A DNA stretch of 64,000 nucleotides from Symbiodinium natans (taxonomy: Eukaryota > Sar > Dinophyceae > Suessiales > Symbiodiniaceae). Shown here one piece after another: positions 62,206-64,000 of the stretch (position 1 is its first letter; each line of letters opens with the position of its first letter). The position numbers were made by a program, and so were the translations under genes. The stretch lies in contig CAJNDS010001380.1 in NCBI GenBank assembly GCA_905221605.1, positions 742,430 to 806,429 on the forward strand, written 5' to 3'. The notes under the pieces are model-generated. The model did not search any database. It was not told where the DNA came from and saw only the letters and a list, made by a program, of their open reading frames with translations.

Positions 62206-64000
62206 TCGTCTTGCCATCTATCATGTGGGGTCGCTTTGGATAATGAGTGTCGCAGTGCCGAGCTCGCGTGCGCCCCCTCCCAGCAAGTCACAGTCCAGCC
62301 TGGGCTCAGAAGGGTTGAGGGTTTTAAAAGGGTTTAGGGTTTAGCAAAAAAACGGTGTAGGGTTAACAGGCTTAGAAGGGTTTAATTTAGGGTTTAGGGG
62401 AAGGGGAGGCTTCCGGGCGTCTTGGGAAGCTGCGTCTGGGTGCGGCTTTGGAAAATATTTCTCACCTAAACCCTAAACCCTAAACCCTAAACCCTAGACC
62501 CTAAACCCTAGACCGTAAACCCTAAACCCTAAACCCTAAACCCTAAACCCTAAACCCTATCTGGGGGGTGGAGGGTGGTACCTAAGACCTTAGGGTTTCA
62601 GGCCCGGATGCCTATGCTTAAACCCTGAACCCCTGAACCCCTGAACCCCTAAACCCCTAAACTCCTAAACCCTAAAACCTGTTGCAAGGAAGGGCTCCAG
62701 GGCTTCATGTGGGTTTAGGGTTTCGGGTTTGGGGTTCAAAGAGTGTTTAGGGTTTAGGGTTTGTGGTTGAGGGGGTTTAGGGGTTTGGGTTTTTGGGGTT
62801 GCGGGCAGTAAGTACACTTTACACTTTTTGGATACTAGACTCCCCGATAGAACTGAAATTTTGCACTGTTTTGTGGGGCTTATGAACTGAGCAACTAAGT
62901 CAGGGGTTGAGGGGGTCCAGGGTCTGGAAGAGTTGGGTTCTTTTGTTGGGCGGGGCAGGGGTTCGCATTTGGGGTTGGATGGGCTTTCAGTAAGTCAGTG
63001 TGTTGGGGCGATAGGAGTTTTTTGGTGGAGGGAACAGACCTTGGCTTGGAGCACTTTGGCAGACTGCTGAGGCTTGAGGCGTTCCACCAATTTTGGTTTG
63101 AGTTTGTCTTGCTACCTCAACCGCCTCAACCCCTGAAATCATCATCCAAAGAGAGCCATATGCAAAGTAGTTTTGGGCTTGGTCAGGTGCAGTAAATGCG
63201 CGATCTGTGTGGGGGCTGTTCGGCACAAGGGTCCACCTACAGCCTATAGGTAATGTAGTAGAGCCCGTTGTGCAAGGCAGAAACATACGCATGCGCTTCC
63301 AGACTCGTCTTGACCCTAAACCCCAACCCTCTAGGCGGGTGGCAAAAAAAACATCCTGCACCCTAAGCCCTAAACCCTCTAGGACTCGGCTATCGGGGCC
63401 AACTAGGAAAAAGGACCTGGGTTCTGAAGGAATGTGTTTGAGTCCCTAAGCCCCGACCCTGACGAGTCTAGATAGATGAATTTGCGCAGGCTCCGCCCTG
63501 GGGGTTTACGAACACTGGGGACCCCCAAAAATAGGCCCCCAAACTGACCCCAAGAAGGTGCCCCTATTGTCGGAAACCCTAAACCCTAAACCCTAAACCC
63601 TAAACCCTAAACCTTAAACCCAAAATTAAGGGGAGGGGGGATGGCCCCTCAAAGGGTGCATGGGGGCAGGGATCAGCGTTTGATTTTTTTTGCTCGAAGC
63701 GCCTGTCGGGCTTTTATGGCCTTGTAGGGTTTGGTTTGGGGTGTTGTTTGGGTTTCTGTTTGGACTTTATCAGGTTTACCCTAAACCCTAAACCCTAAAC
63801 CCTAAACCCTAGGGTTTCTGCAGCATGATCTAGGGTTTAGGGTCTCGGCGGGATCCAGGCTTGTCGCCGCAGCTGCAGCCCACGTGCGCAGGCTGCTCTT
63901 ACTGTTTCTCCCTGCAGTGGATGTGTCTAGGTTTTAGGATGTAAAGGTTTAGGGTTTAGGACCAGGGTAGCCCCCCCCTCCCCCCCCCCCCCAATTTTTT
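62206..64000. other. Repeat-rich end of window, no gene recognised
   Basis: Telomere-like tracts alternate with short unique islands (62206-62310, 62565-62700, 62800-63300, 63380-63570, 63830-63945). The islands resemble the exon islands elsewhere, but I could not read a PPR or CCCH segment in them. GGCGGGTGGCAAAAA at 63335 recalls the RWQK codons of PPR exons. Confidence 0.4.

Larger units (their letters stand above)
55606..64000. repeat. Interstitial telomere-like tracts (region 5)
   Basis: CCCTAAA: 56372-56495, 57121-57345, 58700-58822, 59140-59232, 60106-60190, 60327-60395, 60910-61096 (with a CCCCAAA block), 61785-61926, 62466-62560, 63573-63625. TTTAGGG: 55606-55633, 57475-57610, 58946-59035, 59369-59490, 59748-59829, 60746-60800, 61226-61250, 61437-61525, 62036-62205 (TTTAGGGG variants), 62715-62790. 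A divergent family at 56742-57000 alternates GGGTTTACA and GGGTTTGTA. Confidence 0.92.

Noticed and set aside
1-64000. Window as a true chromosome end
   Set aside because: Telomere-like tracts occur throughout and in both orientations, with variants and genes between them.

Overview
The window looks like dinoflagellate nuclear DNA; I do not assign a genus. The reasons are: Arabidopsis-type telomeric heptamers (TTTAGGG/CCCTAAA) in about 70 interstitial tracts; tiny exons joined by GC-AG introns with an AG|G acceptor; nearly identical genes in a head-to-tail tandem array on one strand; CCCH zinc-finger and PPR proteins of the kind abundant in dinoflagellates; and a Ty1/copia-type polyprotein with extra methyltransferase-like and dioxygenase-like segments. 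I see no bacterial-style operon, tRNA, rRNA or CRISPR array.

Layout. 1-9 kb: a PPR gene (A) broken into 45-75 bp exons inside telomere-like repeats. 9.1-19.5 kb: four almost identical intronless CCCH zinc-finger genes in tandem, period about 3.0-3.2 kb. 22.4-32.6 kb: a fifth CCCH paralogue whose coding region is cut into seven exons colinear with the intronless copies. A separate intronless gene for a membrane-anchored coiled-coil protein (28985-30115) lies in its last intron. 33.0-35.6 kb: a 2.6 kb foldback-like composite satellite. 36.2-43.4 kb (B) and 56.2-62.0 kb (C): further PPR exons, perhaps one gene. They are separated by a 12.1 kb LTR retrotransposon on the minus strand (43446-55594) that sits in a TTTAGGG tract and itself carries a 2.2 kb low-complexity insertion. 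All host genes I can read are on the plus strand.

Main result. Many apparently unique islands between telomeric tracts are exons. Where flanking exons can be recognised, they join in phase and restore PPR half-motifs or the CCCH protein. Most introns open with TTTAGGG tracts and close with CCCTAAA tracts, so intron ends carry inverted telomere-like repeats that could pair. The retrotransposon LTRs contain a sequence resembling the dinoflagellate spliced leader, and its primer-binding site matches the anticodon arm of initiator tRNA-Met. Most exon calls are by-eye translations; the four intronless CCCH genes, the copia element and the CCCH exon series are the firmest.
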